From the NCBI GenBank assembly GCA_016715105.1, contig JADKBO010000002.1, forward strand, positions 434,001-498,000: DNA of 64,000 nt. Reading direction: 5' to 3'. The notes under the pieces were generated by a model. That model worked only from the letters and a program-made list of their open reading frames with translations. It did not search any database and was not told the DNA's origin. Positions 36,401 to 44,354 of this stretch are shown in pieces (the first letter of the stretch is position 1; each line of letters starts with the position of its first letter). Origin of the DNA: Saprospiraceae bacterium (lineage in GTDB: Bacteria; Bacteroidota; Bacteroidia; Chitinophagales; Saprospiraceae). The position numbers and the translations under genes are program-made.

Positions 36401-37263
36401 ATCAAAGTCAATTGGTCATTAAGGTGAAAGACACGGGTAAAGGAATTTCTGAAAGCCAAATTCACTTTATTTTTGACAGATTTTATCAAGCAGACACAAC
36501 GGTCACACGAAATGCCGAAGGGACAGGCATTGGTCTTGCATTGACCAAAGAATTGGTGCAACTAATGGATGGCGAGATTTCAGTAAAAAGTCCTCCAATA
36601 GGGTCCAAAATAGGGACAGAATTTACGGTAACCCTTCCTTTGGAATTTATCAGTGATTATGCTGAAAAACCCGAAAGAAGTCATTTCAAAGAAAAGGATA
36701 ATGTGCGTTTTGATAAAACCCAATCAGTCGAAAATATCGATAGTCTCAATAAAATAAATACCGATAAACCTTTGATACTCCTAGTTGAAGACAATGCGGA
36801 TGTCGTGGCTTATACGGCAAGTTGTCTGAATGATTATCGTTTGGCAATCGGTAAAGATGGACAAGAAGGTTTTGAAATAGCTTGTGAAATGGTGCCAGAC
36901 CTGGTTATAACGGATGTAATGATGCCATTTATGGATGGATATGAAATGACCAAAAGATTGCGAAATGATGAACGCACTAGTCATATACCCATCATCATGC
37001 TTACTGCCAAGGCTGACATTGACTCCAAGTTGGAGGGAATTGAATACGGCGCAGAGGTCTACCTTGAAAAACCTTTTAATGTTGACGAACTCGTCTTGCG
37101 TGTTCGCAAACTATTAGACCAAAGGGCCATCTTACAAAAAGCTTACGCAAGTCAGATGGGATTTAATTTGGAACTCAAAGAAACATCAAATCTTGAAAAT
37201 ACATCAACTCATTTTCAGCCTATTGTTTTCCCACGATTGAAAATGAATTTGTCAGAAAAGTAA
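33418..37263 (+). CDS. Hybrid two-component sensor (HTCS), part before the frameshift
   Basis: 1281 residues. Signal peptide ending SAFGQ; two-component regulator propeller repeats over about 30-690 (WQILQCKDGFLWMTTKAGLN, DSKGRIWVGTDHGLNIFDKK); Y_Y_Y domain (YRYQLEGIDDNWIESG); a membrane helix near 805; HisKA with His861 in ITHEFRTPL; HATPase (NLLSNALKF, DTGKGIS, GTGIGLAL); receiver with Asp1166 in DLVITDVMMPF. It stops just before the AraC DNA-binding domain, which continues in the -1 frame. Such sensors detect oligosaccharides in the periplasm and turn on polysaccharide-use genes. Confidence 0.92.
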   Translation: MNLQPKKVKFCAFYMALLCLILSHSAFGQFKYETLSTAQGLSQGYIWQILQCKDGFLWMTTKAGLNRYDGYSFKVYDYDAFDPYTISNNATYYLYEDSKGRIWVGTDHGLNIFDKKTERFYRLFHDPKNANSLSGNEVLEQITELADGRFLVNTSHENFDLVTIDEDFFKNQKGIKIAHIKKPKNSFNPGNYYNQVSYTDKVGRTWYKCDSLTYRLNEKTYQFELQKNINIGGTQIIKNDDGSVWNNDEYVTLYDGISAYPIFKKPIFNGHTGSILLEENGRLWRSNNNLGVIEIFDVSKWKKGNAIDPSEILFLTVNNVFANFFFKDKTGLVWAGLNGHGLKKYSFESEKFNHLVPNQSIKNIFADPRNNLYVRSWNGETLIDSKGKILNSIMKGTDPRVLDYFISKQGDLWITKRTDKHSGFISSIEKINPETRQVKVYKTTFKNSYYHEQHISEDKLGRLWIGGHGGAIVVFDTLSGDFKEFTINTNPKSPLSYYAIITSIYHDKAGTVWIGTESGFTSIENKNIFAKGPIITWYENNPDNKTSLNNNSVSSFLEDPIDNQLLWIGTKGGGLNLMEKSSGKIRHITTQQGLCNNTVYGLLTDDSGNIWGSTNNGLFCILATKDRTADFEIRHFTEAAGLQDSEFNTNAYCKMPNGNLAFGGVSGLNLFNPKEILLDTFAPNIFITKLIVGNQVIENNDETGILTKAIEFTESITLDHKQDVFTIEFSSLDFRAPDQIKYRYQLEGIDDNWIESGNRRNVSYSHLPAGTYTFRVQGSNSLGIWNNQIKALTIKILPPWYASWYAYLFYLVLVGWGIKAYYQYKIDQNKMAAQLQFEQNESHRIKELDKIKTHLYTNITHEFRTPLTVILGMVQHIRKSANDHLENGLEMIERNGNNLLRLVNEMLDLSKLEAGKMELNLIQGDVINFIRYIVESFHSVAESQEKKMHYLSALDQMYVKYDEEKLRQIVSNLLSNALKFTSKKGDIYISITIDNQSQLVIKVKDTGKGISESQIHFIFDRFYQADTTVTRNAEGTGIGLALTKELVQLMDGEISVKSPPIGSKIGTEFTVTLPLEFISDYAEKPERSHFKEKDNVRFDKTQSVENIDSLNKINTDKPLILLVEDNADVVAYTASCLNDYRLAIGKDGQEGFEIACEMVPDLVITDVMMPFMDGYEMTKRLRNDERTSHIPIIMLTAKADIDSKLEGIEYGAEVYLEKPFNVDELVLRVRKLLDQRAILQKAYASQMGFNLELKETSNLENTSTHFQPIVFPRLKMNLSEK

Positions 37264-37556
37264 CAACAGAAATTGAAGCCCGCATATCAGACGAAAATCT
37301 AAGTGTCGAGCAACTTGCAAAAAATCTATTTATGTCTCACTCTCAAGTACATCGTAAACTCAGTGCCATCATGGGTATGTCACCCAACCAGTACATACGG
37401 ATTTTAAGGCTCAAAAAAGCCAAAGAATTGCTTATAAACACCGATGATACCATATTAAATATTTCCATGCTCTGCGGATTTAGCGACCCCAGTTACTTTG
37501 GTAAAGTTTTCAAACAAGAGTTTGGGGTTTCGCCACATGAATGGAGAATGAAATAA
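37233..37556 (+). CDS. AraC-type DNA-binding end of the hybrid sensor (after frameshift)
   Basis: About 107 residues in the -1 frame relative to the sensor body, starting right after the break: TIENEFVRKVTTEIEARISD, then SVEQLAKNLFMSHSQVHRKL, MSPNQYIRILRLKKAKELL, and a second helix-turn-helix ISMLCGFSDPSYFGKVFKQE. An ATG at 37332 could start a free fragment but would drop the first helix. One extra C in the CCC at 37230-37232 would fuse it to the body into a normal length of about 1380 residues. A -1 slip on T-TTC-CCA (37227-37233) would do the same. Confidence 0.8.
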   Translation, partial: TIENEFVRKVTTEIEARISDENLSVEQLAKNLFMSHSQVHRKLSAIMGMSPNQYIRILRLKKAKELLINTDDTILNISMLCGFSDPSYFGKVFKQEFGVSPHEWRMK

Positions 37557-37628
37557 ATCATTTCTGGCAAAACGGCCTGCAAATATCAACCATCAAAGAT
37601 TAATTTTAAATCTAATTTGCCCACACAC

Positions 37629-39062
37629 CTAATTTGTCCTTTTAAACAGAACATCATTTGCCCCAAAATTTGTTATAGATAAAGATCCAATTTTTCCTTT
37701 TTTATTCCTTGTAAAAGTGACCTCACAGGAAAAAGTGATCGCACCATTAAATTTGTCATTTCCTATTTGTGTTAAAACGACATCACTCAATCTATCATGG
37801 GTCATAACTAATTGGCCATTGACTGTTTTTAAGGTAAAAGCTGAGGATAATGCTTCATTTTGAAATACCCCTTCATATTCTTTTAGGTTTACAACTTCAA
37901 TCGGCTTTGTTTCTGCAACCATTTTTGGTGCTTCTGCTTTTGGTACTTCCCAGTGTTTGAATTTGTCAAATAAATAAAATTCTGCGATATCCATACCGGC
38001 CTTATAGGATAGAAAAGATTCATCATTGCTCAGCAAAATAATGGATAAACGATTGTCTTGGAAGCGACCTAAATAGGATTTAAAGCCGGCATCACTACCT
38101 GTGTGATTGTATACCTCCAGTCCTTTGTAATTTCTTATGAACTGACCTTTCAAATGATAAATAGTTTCTCCATCGACAACTGCTAAAATCGCAGGTTCTT
38201 TATTTTCAAGGTAGGAAATTTGATTAAATCGAGTGATTAAATCGGCATCACCAACTATAGGTTTTTCAAAATTCAATACCCATTTGGCTAAATCTTCGGC
38301 AGTTGTCAATAAACTTGTTGGTCCAACAGTTGCATAATTTAAATTCCTTTTTTCATAAATTCCATTTTCGCTACCGTAAGAATAAGCTCTGTTTTTTACA
38401 ATTTTTTGGTGGTCGTCATAAAATAAAGTGTTGTTCATTTGGAGTGGTTTAAAAATAAACTCGTCCGTAAATGCTGAGAAACTTTTTCCCGATACCCTTT
38501 TTACCACTTCAGCCAACAATGTAAAGCCCGTATTACTATATTTATATTGTGTTCCTGGAGTAAAATTTAATGATTTTTGCTTGCAAATCAACTTCAGTAT
38601 TTGCTCTGTTGTGATGACATCGTCCATTCTCCACCCCGCCAAAGTTAATAAAGCCCACTGATCTTTGAGACCACTGGTATGAGCACATAAATGACTTATT
38701 GTTATTGGCTTTTCATAAATAGGAAGTTCTGGTATGTATTTTCTGACGTCATCATCAAATTTTATCTTGCCTTCTTTCTCTAAAAGAAAGATAGCGAAAG
38801 ACGTGAATTGTTTTGAAACTGAAGCAACATGAAATATTGTCTTAGGTGAATTTGGTATTTCATATTCAAGATTGGCCATGCCGTATCCTTTCTTTAAAAC
38901 AACTTCACCATTTTTCACAACTGCAACAGACACACCAGCTGTTTCATCATTATATTTTGAAAATAAAGAATCAATTCTTTTTTCAATTGGGTCACTCATC
39001 TGAGCGGACAGCACATGGATAGCGATATAAAAAACAAAGGATTGTATAAATATTTGTTTCAT
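37629..39062 (-). CDS. Serine hydrolase, class C beta-lactamase family, secreted
   Basis: 477 residues. Signal peptide ending HVLSAQ. Catalytic motifs: SVSK in HVASVSKQFTSFAIFLL near residue 82, and the Tyr-x-Asn motif in YKYSNTGFTLLAEVV. The KTG-like box is replaced by HTGSDAGFKSYL. A C-terminal beta-domain of about 100 residues follows. Such proteins are peptidases or esterases more often than true antibiotic-degrading enzymes. Confidence 0.88.
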   Translation of the reverse strand: MKQIFIQSFVFYIAIHVLSAQMSDPIEKRIDSLFSKYNDETAGVSVAVVKNGEVVLKKGYGMANLEYEIPNSPKTIFHVASVSKQFTSFAIFLLEKEGKIKFDDDVRKYIPELPIYEKPITISHLCAHTSGLKDQWALLTLAGWRMDDVITTEQILKLICKQKSLNFTPGTQYKYSNTGFTLLAEVVKRVSGKSFSAFTDEFIFKPLQMNNTLFYDDHQKIVKNRAYSYGSENGIYEKRNLNYATVGPTSLLTTAEDLAKWVLNFEKPIVGDADLITRFNQISYLENKEPAILAVVDGETIYHLKGQFIRNYKGLEVYNHTGSDAGFKSYLGRFQDNRLSIILLSNDESFLSYKAGMDIAEFYLFDKFKHWEVPKAEAPKMVAETKPIEVVNLKEYEGVFQNEALSSAFTLKTVNGQLVMTHDRLSDVVLTQIGNDKFNGAITFSCEVTFTRNKKGKIGSLSITNFGANDVLFKRTN

Positions 39063-39164
39063 TCTTTGGAATTAGTTGTTTTGATTTTCGGAAGATCTAA
39101 TTAATTCCGATAACGATCTACCTGATGAAATATTGGCGGCGCGTCATTTCAAATAAATTTAGTG

Positions 39165-39198
39165 CAAACATATTTATTGCACTTTGTAATTATTCAAA
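39165..39198 (-). promoter_or_regulatory. Promoter of the serine hydrolase gene
   Basis: Minus strand: TTTG (39198-39195), 22 bases, then TATGTTTG (39172-39165). Both Bacteroidetes elements are present at close to the usual spacing, about 103 bases before the start at 39062. Confidence 0.5.
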
Positions 39199-39220
39199 TA
39201 GCAACCAAGAAAAATAGCAG

Positions 39221-39518
39221 AAAAAAAGGTTCACAGACCAAACCCGTCATTAGCCAGAGGCTTCAACCTTTGGGCACCAAAAACACGCGAAACCAGGCTA
39301 TAGCCCAAGAAAAGGGAAGAAAAAAGGTTCAAAGACCAAACCCCTTCATTAGCCAGAGGCTTCAGCCTCTGGGCACCAAAAACACGCGAAACCAGGCTAT
39401 AGCCCAAGAAAAGGGAAGAAAAAAGGTTCAAAAACCAAACCCCTCATTAGCCAGAGGCTTCAGCCTCTGGGCACCAAAAAACACGTGATAGCGGGCTTTA
39501 GCCCAAATCCACTCATTT
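39221..39518. repeat. Three tandem copies of a 98-99-base unit carrying REP-like palindromes
   Basis: Unit starts: GCCAGAGG at 39253, 39352 and 39450, giving lengths of 99 and 98. Each unit contains the hairpin AGAGGCT-TC-AGCCTCT (copies 2 and 3 exact) and a second palindrome GGCTATAGCC (GGGCTTTAGCCC in the last copy). The frames across it are by-products. Hairpins of this kind (AGGCTTCAGCCT, GGCTATAGCC) are typical of REP sequences linked to RAYT transposases. Confidence 0.85.
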
Positions 39519-39715
39519 TATTCTTCCTTTATAACCTGCAAAGAACCCTGAATTTGTTTATCAATCGTAAGCAAAACTACCGGGCGAATGGTGGCAGATT
39601 GCTTTTCACCAATGGTCTGAATATAAGTAAGCACAATTGTACTGTCTATGCTTTCCAGGCTTTGCACTTTTATTGTAGTTGCTAAGTCGGTAGTTTGTCC
39701 TATCAAAGCTAGCAC
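39518..39715 (-). CDS. C-terminal part of a frameshifted lipoprotein
   Basis: 65 residues continuing the protein that starts at 40011, in another frame: VLALIGQTTDLATTIKVQSL through TIDKQIQGSLQVIKEE. The beta-strand-rich character fits the exported first half. One extra A in the AAAA run at about 39717-39720 would join the halves as SNKNVLALIG. Not recognised as a named family. Confidence 0.55.
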   Translation of the reverse strand: MLALIGQTTDLATTIKVQSLESIDSTIVLTYIQTIGEKQSATIRPVVLLTIDKQIQGSLQVIKEE

Positions 39716-40011
39716 ATTTTGTTAGAAAAATCAATAGGGCTTGGTTTGCCATCCTTACCCATGAAAGCTGCCATTCCAAAAATACTATCAAAAACTTCTT
39801 GACTAGAAATCATCATACTGTGAAAAGCAGAATCCTCATAAGTGTTTTTTACAAAATAATTTGTTGCTTCCTGAAAAGGGATACTTACGGCGGTATCTGT
39901 AGAAATGTCAGACAACGCTACTTCTTGTGTATTTTCCGAATTCTTATTTGAATTACAAGCATCTAATAGGAGCATAGTTGCTAACAACATAATAATAATT
40001 TTTCCAGTCAT
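39709..40011 (-). CDS. N-terminal part of a frameshifted lipoprotein
   Basis: 100 residues. Lipobox LLLDAC at about 15-20, then a serine/asparagine-rich linker and FQEATNYFVKNTYEDSAFHS. It stops two codons after the break; the second half is at 39518-39715. The repaired protein has about 165 residues. Envelope lipoprotein of unknown role. Confidence 0.6.
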   Translation of the reverse strand: MTGKIIIMLLATMLLLDACNSNKNSENTQEVALSDISTDTAVSIPFQEATNYFVKNTYEDSAFHSMMISSQEVFDSIFGMAAFMGKDGKPSPIDFSNKMC

Positions 40012-40088
40012 TTTATTCCTTTTTGCAGTTCAGAGGGGTTAATGAAATTTGCATGAGTAATCTTTAAGAGATTTCTATTTATTGAAAT

Positions 40089-40096
40089 CAAATATA
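40089..40096 (-). promoter_or_regulatory. Candidate -7 element for the lipoprotein gene
   Basis: Minus strand TATATTTG, 77 bases before the ATG at 40011. No upstream TTTG at the right distance. Confidence 0.33.
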
Positions 40097-40227
40097 CACA
40101 ATGGTTTTTAGTAGATAAAATAAATAGTGTGAGTTACAAAAAATCAAACTAATACCACTTTAAATGCTAAATTGGTGAGGTAGAAATTTCATTTAAGTCA
40201 TTATGTTATGATTTAAAGAAACTTCTG

Positions 40228-41814
40228 TCAAAGTTCAATGGTGCGGTCCATATTGGTCTGAGCTAAAAAGGTTTCATCATGTGATACAACAATCAAAGTT
40301 CCTTGATATTCGTTAATAACGGAGGTCAAAATTTCTATGTTTTGAATATCCAAATTGTTGGTGGGCTCGTCTAAAATGATAATGTCCGGAGCTTGTTGCT
40401 GGATGGTCAGACAACAAAGAATTAAACGCATTTTTTCACCTCCACTCAACGCACTACATGGTTTTTCCCAATCATCTTTGGTAAACAAAAACCGATTTAG
40501 TCTGATTTTTATTTCGTGTTCCTGCAAACCAGAAATGTTAAATTGTTGAGCGTGATCATATACTTTGAGGTTATTGTCAATCAACGAATAGTCTTGATCG
40601 ATGTAAACCGTTCTGTTTTCTGTACTGGAAATGGTTCCTGTATTTGGAGCCAAAGTGCCTAAGAGGATTTTTATAAGTGTGGTTTTACCAGAGCCGTTTT
40701 TGCCCTTTATCAACAATCTTTCGCCACTGTGAATTTGCACAGTTAAAGGGGCCTTCCAGAGAGGGGTGTTGTTATAATTGAAGTTAATATCTTCTGCTCT
40801 TACCAGAATTTTCCCTTTGTGTAAAGTTGAATTATCAAACCCAAATTTCATTTTGTCTATTTCGGGAATAGCGGCGCGCAGCTCTTGTAACTCTTCCTTT
40901 ATACCCCCGATCTTTTCAGCATGAACACCTTTCAATTTAGACGAGCTTTTTTCTGCACTGTTCCGCAATGTGTTCATCATAATTCGTGCTACTCCTGCTT
41001 TTTCCTGTTTACCACGGCCCCGACTATCGAGTTTTTGTTGTCGCTCCATAGTTTCCCTTTCCTTTTCTTTGGCTTTTCGCAAGGCCTTTTCTTTACTTTG
41101 CAAATCCTGAAATAAAGCGTTATTTTCTATTTGTTTCTGCTCCAAATAATAATCATAATTACCACCATAACTTGTTATTCCACGTTTACTTAATTCTGCT
41201 ACCCTATCCAAAAGATTTAATAACGTTCTATCGTGGCTCACAACGATTAAGGTACTTTGTGTGGATTGAATAAAGTTGTATAAAAGTTGCCTACTCTCCA
41301 CATCCAAATGATTACTAGGTTCATCAAGTAAAACCAATGTTGGTTGATGGATGGATATGCCAGCAAGAAAAACTTTGGTTTTTTGTCCACCGCTCAACGT
41401 TTCCATTTTATCCGACAAGCACAAATTATTTAATTGCCAATATTTCAATGCCTCGCTACACCGTTCTTCAATCGACCAATCATCGGCAAGAATGGTATAA
41501 TTTTCTTCGCTTACATTACCATTCAAGATTTCGTGCAAAGCATGGATGGTGGTTTCAACATTCAAAGCTTGTCCAATTGTCAGGTCATTGAACTGTCCAT
41601 AAATTTGAGGCACTAAATAGGGTCGAGTATTTACAGATATCTGACCATTCAATGGCTGAAACTCATGGGCAATGATTTTGAGTAATGTTGATTTTCCCGA
41701 ACCGTTGTTACCAATGAGAGCAATTTTTTCGTGAGGATTTACTGTCAAATTGATATTATCAAATAACAGATTTTTATTAGGATGGGTATATGAAATATTT
41801 TGAAGAATAAGCAT
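40228..41814 (-). CDS. ABC-F subfamily ATP-binding protein
   Basis: 528 residues with two nucleotide-binding domains and no membrane segments. Walker A GNNGSGKST and GKNGSGKTT; signature LSGGQKTKVFLAGIS and LSGGEKMRLILCC; Walker B LVLLDEPSNHLD and IIILDEPTNNLD. A basic coiled-coil linker (KEKALRKAKEKERETMERQQ) sits between the domains, as in ABC-F proteins that act on the ribosome. Could be an antibiotic-protection factor (Vga/Msr-like) or a translation factor (EttA/Uup-like). A SD-like GAAGGA lies just before the start codon, which is unusual in Bacteroidetes. Confidence 0.9.
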   Translation of the reverse strand: MLILQNISYTHPNKNLLFDNINLTVNPHEKIALIGNNGSGKSTLLKIIAHEFQPLNGQISVNTRPYLVPQIYGQFNDLTIGQALNVETTIHALHEILNGNVSEENYTILADDWSIEERCSEALKYWQLNNLCLSDKMETLSGGQKTKVFLAGISIHQPTLVLLDEPSNHLDVESRQLLYNFIQSTQSTLIVVSHDRTLLNLLDRVAELSKRGITSYGGNYDYYLEQKQIENNALFQDLQSKEKALRKAKEKERETMERQQKLDSRGRGKQEKAGVARIMMNTLRNSAEKSSSKLKGVHAEKIGGIKEELQELRAAIPEIDKMKFGFDNSTLHKGKILVRAEDINFNYNNTPLWKAPLTVQIHSGERLLIKGKNGSGKTTLIKILLGTLAPNTGTISSTENRTVYIDQDYSLIDNNLKVYDHAQQFNISGLQEHEIKIRLNRFLFTKDDWEKPCSALSGGEKMRLILCCLTIQQQAPDIIILDEPTNNLDIQNIEILTSVINEYQGTLIVVSHDETFLAQTNMDRTIEL

Positions 41815-41926
41815 AATTTCCTTCTTTTAAAGATGAATAAATTGGTCTAACCAGAGATTGGTTATCGTCTTTAATTTTGCGAAAGAAATTAATTTTTACA
41901 TGACGGTTGCTTACTTTTTGCGGCTG

Positions 41927-41957
41927 CAAATATAAACATTATTTTTTTTGACCACAA
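41927..41957 (-). promoter_or_regulatory. Promoter of the ABC-F gene, followed by a long leader
   Basis: Minus strand: TTG (41957-41955), 20 bases, TATATTTG (41934-41927). The resulting leader of about 105 bases holds an ATG immediately followed by TAA and the overlapping stems AACCA-TGGTT and TGGT-ACCA at about 41852-41873. That resembles an attenuator leader, although I cannot test folding. Confidence 0.45.
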
Positions 41958-42051
41958 GCAGTACTAGAAAAACAGGAAACTTTACACAATGTTACACCCA
42001 ATTTTCAAGGATAAACTTTGAGGTTCTATCATAAAGCTAGAATTAAGATGA

Positions 42052-42759
42052 TTACAACACGATCTGTTCTTTTTTTATCTCTTTTAATATCCAGATACCA
42101 AGTGCTATTCTCACTAATGGTTGCAGATAGGAATAAATCCATTGGTACAACCAGTTAACTACTCCATTTATTGATTCTACTCCCAAGTAATATCTTAAAA
42201 AGGAAGAAAAGCTTAAAATGCCAATAAATAAAAGAGCAAATCCAATCCATTTAGAAAATCCATGCTCACGGATAAATGCCAATCCGTAAAAAAATGAACC
42301 GACCCCAAATCCATATATAACCAAAAAATATTTACTGTCTGATATCCCATTTGCAGCGTGTATCATCGTGGAGAACATATTTTTTGTGATTTCATTTTCA
42401 GCATTTATATATCCTGGCCGCCAAATCTGATTCAATGCATCTATCAATAATGCTTGTTGGGACATTTCTGTGTAGGCCCAAACAGACAAGAAAAAGGTTC
42501 CAAAAATCACGTATAGGGGGTACTTTTTATGCAAAATGTAGGCAATGCCCAAAGTTGCTAAAAAATTTACTTGAGGGTGAATGAAGAGTATCCATAGCTT
42601 CCTTAAATAAAGGGCATTATTGTAAAGGAGCGTTCTGGACTCAAAGTCAGCAGCTTCAGGATTAGGAAGAAAAATAAGCAAACTTGTTGTCAATGCCCCA
42701 AGGAAAGAACAAATTGCGGTTGCTTTTAAAAAGTTTTTGATTTGATTGGAGTAATTCAT
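42052..42759 (-). CDS. Multi-helix membrane protein, unknown
   Basis: About 235 residues from MNYSNQIKNFLKAT (an ATG six codons earlier is possible). About six or seven hydrophobic segments, with loops such as NPEAADFESRTLLYN and WRPGYINAENEITKN. C-terminus GIWILKEIKKEQIVL. No recognised family. Confidence 0.62.
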   Translation of the reverse strand: MNYSNQIKNFLKATAICSFLGALTTSLLIFLPNPEAADFESRTLLYNNALYLRKLWILFIHPQVNFLATLGIAYILHKKYPLYVIFGTFFLSVWAYTEMSQQALLIDALNQIWRPGYINAENEITKNMFSTMIHAANGISDSKYFLVIYGFGVGSFFYGLAFIREHGFSKWIGFALLFIGILSFSSFLRYYLGVESINGVVNWLYQWIYSYLQPLVRIALGIWILKEIKKEQIVL

Positions 42760-42983
42760 GGCACGGTTATTTACCAAATGGTGTATAAAAAAGTATGATA
42801 GAACACCCTCCGCATTGGAAAACCATTCAATTATGCGGTGTTTACATTCAAATATAATTTAAACAGCGAATATTATTCTGATGAATAATACCTTGTGTGT
42901 AGTTGGCCTTAGCAAAATGAATAGTTGCGTATAAACCATTATGACAATTGAGGCTAATTGTTCAAGAAGTAGTGAGAAGTATT

Positions 42984-44195
42984 TTATGCATGTGTCTGCA
43001 CATCATCCCATTCTTGATTTTCATATTTAGTCAACCAATTCAAGGAATAATGTCTTTCATATACGACACTTGGATTGATATTTCCACCAACGTTTTGTCC
43101 ATTAATTCTCGCATCAACACAAGCCCAATTCATTCGATAAGTCTTATCTAATTCATCTATAATTTCCGAAGTGTTTCTCAATTGTGCTGTTGCCTCAAAT
43201 GCTGATCTGCTTGGTTCAAAAATGGTGGAAACGATGGTTTGGACATCACAGATTTCACTTGGATATTTTAATTCAGCTATTTTCCCCAACGCCCAAAGCA
43301 TAGTGTAAAGGCTTTCATATCTCCAAGTGGCATAAGCTCTGGTTTGGTCATCCAAGGACACTGAATGGTATACTTGATTTTCCTTTTGCGAGAAGGAATC
43401 TATATTTTTAGCTTCAACAGTTTTGATCAAGTATTCTTGTTCAATTCCTTCTCCTTTTACAGCAATTATTAAAAGCGAGTAGGCTCTGTCAATCACTTCT
43501 TTGAGCGTTCTTAATTCAACCGTCTCTGAGGAAGAAACGCAAGGCAAATTTTTATTTACTTTGATTCCATTCTGTGATAAATATGCCTCAGATTTTTCTT
43601 TTCTTTTTAATTGCTCTTCGGAATAGGGAGCTTGTGTTTGATCATAATATTTTGAATCGACATTAACTTCAATATTTTGAACGTGACTATTTCCTGCGGC
43701 ATCTATAATTAGATCTAGTTTCTGATCTGTAAAATGTTGTACTGTAGATTTATTGAAAACCTTATTGGGCTGTGCAAATATGAACCTATCTAATTCCATT
43801 ACTACTTTTCGCAAAACAGACTCAAATTCGGGTGTAATTTCAGGTTCTGCAATAAATGGCATTTCACAGTTTGCTGCCATTACTTTATAGAGAAATTTGT
43901 TGGTTACCGCATCATTTTGAGAGGGTAGAGATTGAATAAAGTTAACCATTCCAGCAAGGTTTTGTGTCAATCCGCAGTTTATCTCTTCCAGTTTATAAGA
44001 CGGGTTTTTTCTTTCTCTGTAATTAATTTTCAAAACTTTAGTCTTTCCAAAAAAACCACCTTTGATTGTTGCGACCATTGTTTTTTGCATTCCCCCGTCA
44101 TTATATTCAACCCTTGCATTTGGGAGATTAGATTTTACGATTTGAAGGACTTTTTCAAATTCGAGATGGTGACTGTAAATTGTACAATTTTCCAT
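42984..44195 (-). CDS. DUF4272 family protein
   Basis: 403 residues. The C-terminal half holds the DUF4272 pattern: RKEKSEAYLSQNGIKVNKNL, PCVSSSETVELRTLKEVIDR, AYSLLIIAVKGEGI, and AYATWRYESLYTMLWALGKI. The first 190 residues (KTMVATIKGGFFGKTKVLKI) form a separate domain found ahead of DUF4272 in Bacteroidetes. Cytoplasmic, no signal. Function unknown. Confidence 0.72.
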   Translation of the reverse strand: MENCTIYSHHLEFEKVLQIVKSNLPNARVEYNDGGMQKTMVATIKGGFFGKTKVLKINYRERKNPSYKLEEINCGLTQNLAGMVNFIQSLPSQNDAVTNKFLYKVMAANCEMPFIAEPEITPEFESVLRKVVMELDRFIFAQPNKVFNKSTVQHFTDQKLDLIIDAAGNSHVQNIEVNVDSKYYDQTQAPYSEEQLKRKEKSEAYLSQNGIKVNKNLPCVSSSETVELRTLKEVIDRAYSLLIIAVKGEGIEQEYLIKTVEAKNIDSFSQKENQVYHSVSLDDQTRAYATWRYESLYTMLWALGKIAELKYPSEICDVQTIVSTIFEPSRSAFEATAQLRNTSEIIDELDKTYRMNWACVDARINGQNVGGNINPSVVYERHYSLNWLTKYENQEWDDVQTHA

Positions 44196-44214
44196 ATAAT
44201 AGCTTTAGGATTGA

Positions 44215-44222
44215 CAAAGATA
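44215..44222 (-). promoter_or_regulatory. Candidate -7 element for the DUF4272 gene
   Basis: Minus strand TATCTTTG, 19 bases before the ATG at 44195. A TTG lies 24 bases upstream of it. The same octamer is used before GH43 cassette 2. Confidence 0.4.
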
Positions 44223-44264
44223 CTTTGGGGTCAAATTATTTATAAGCAAGTACTATTTTTTAAC

Positions 44265-44320
44265 TTACATTTTACATTTTACATTTTACATTTTACATTT
44301 TACATCTTACACGTTACATC
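44265..44320. repeat. Heptamer array (TTACATT)n
   Basis: Eight 7-base units, the first five exact TTACATT, then TTACATC, TTACACG, TTACATC. It lies between the DUF4272 gene and the sulfatase gene. Similar heptamer arrays occur at 61692, 61992 and 62258. Confidence 0.9.
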
Positions 44321-44354
44321 TGGAAATTTTATAAATTACTCACCAGATAGTTGC

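Noticed and set aside
39162..39488. 108-codon rightward frame with repeated peptide units
   Set aside because: It is produced by the 98-99-base tandem DNA repeats; the minus strand gives a similar frame, and the peptide has no protein features.
39221..39518. CRISPR array
   Set aside because: The units are about 98 bases with no short-repeat/variable-spacer pattern; the whole unit is repeated.
44265..44320. CRISPR or regulatory array
   Set aside because: A plain 7-base microsatellite without spacers.
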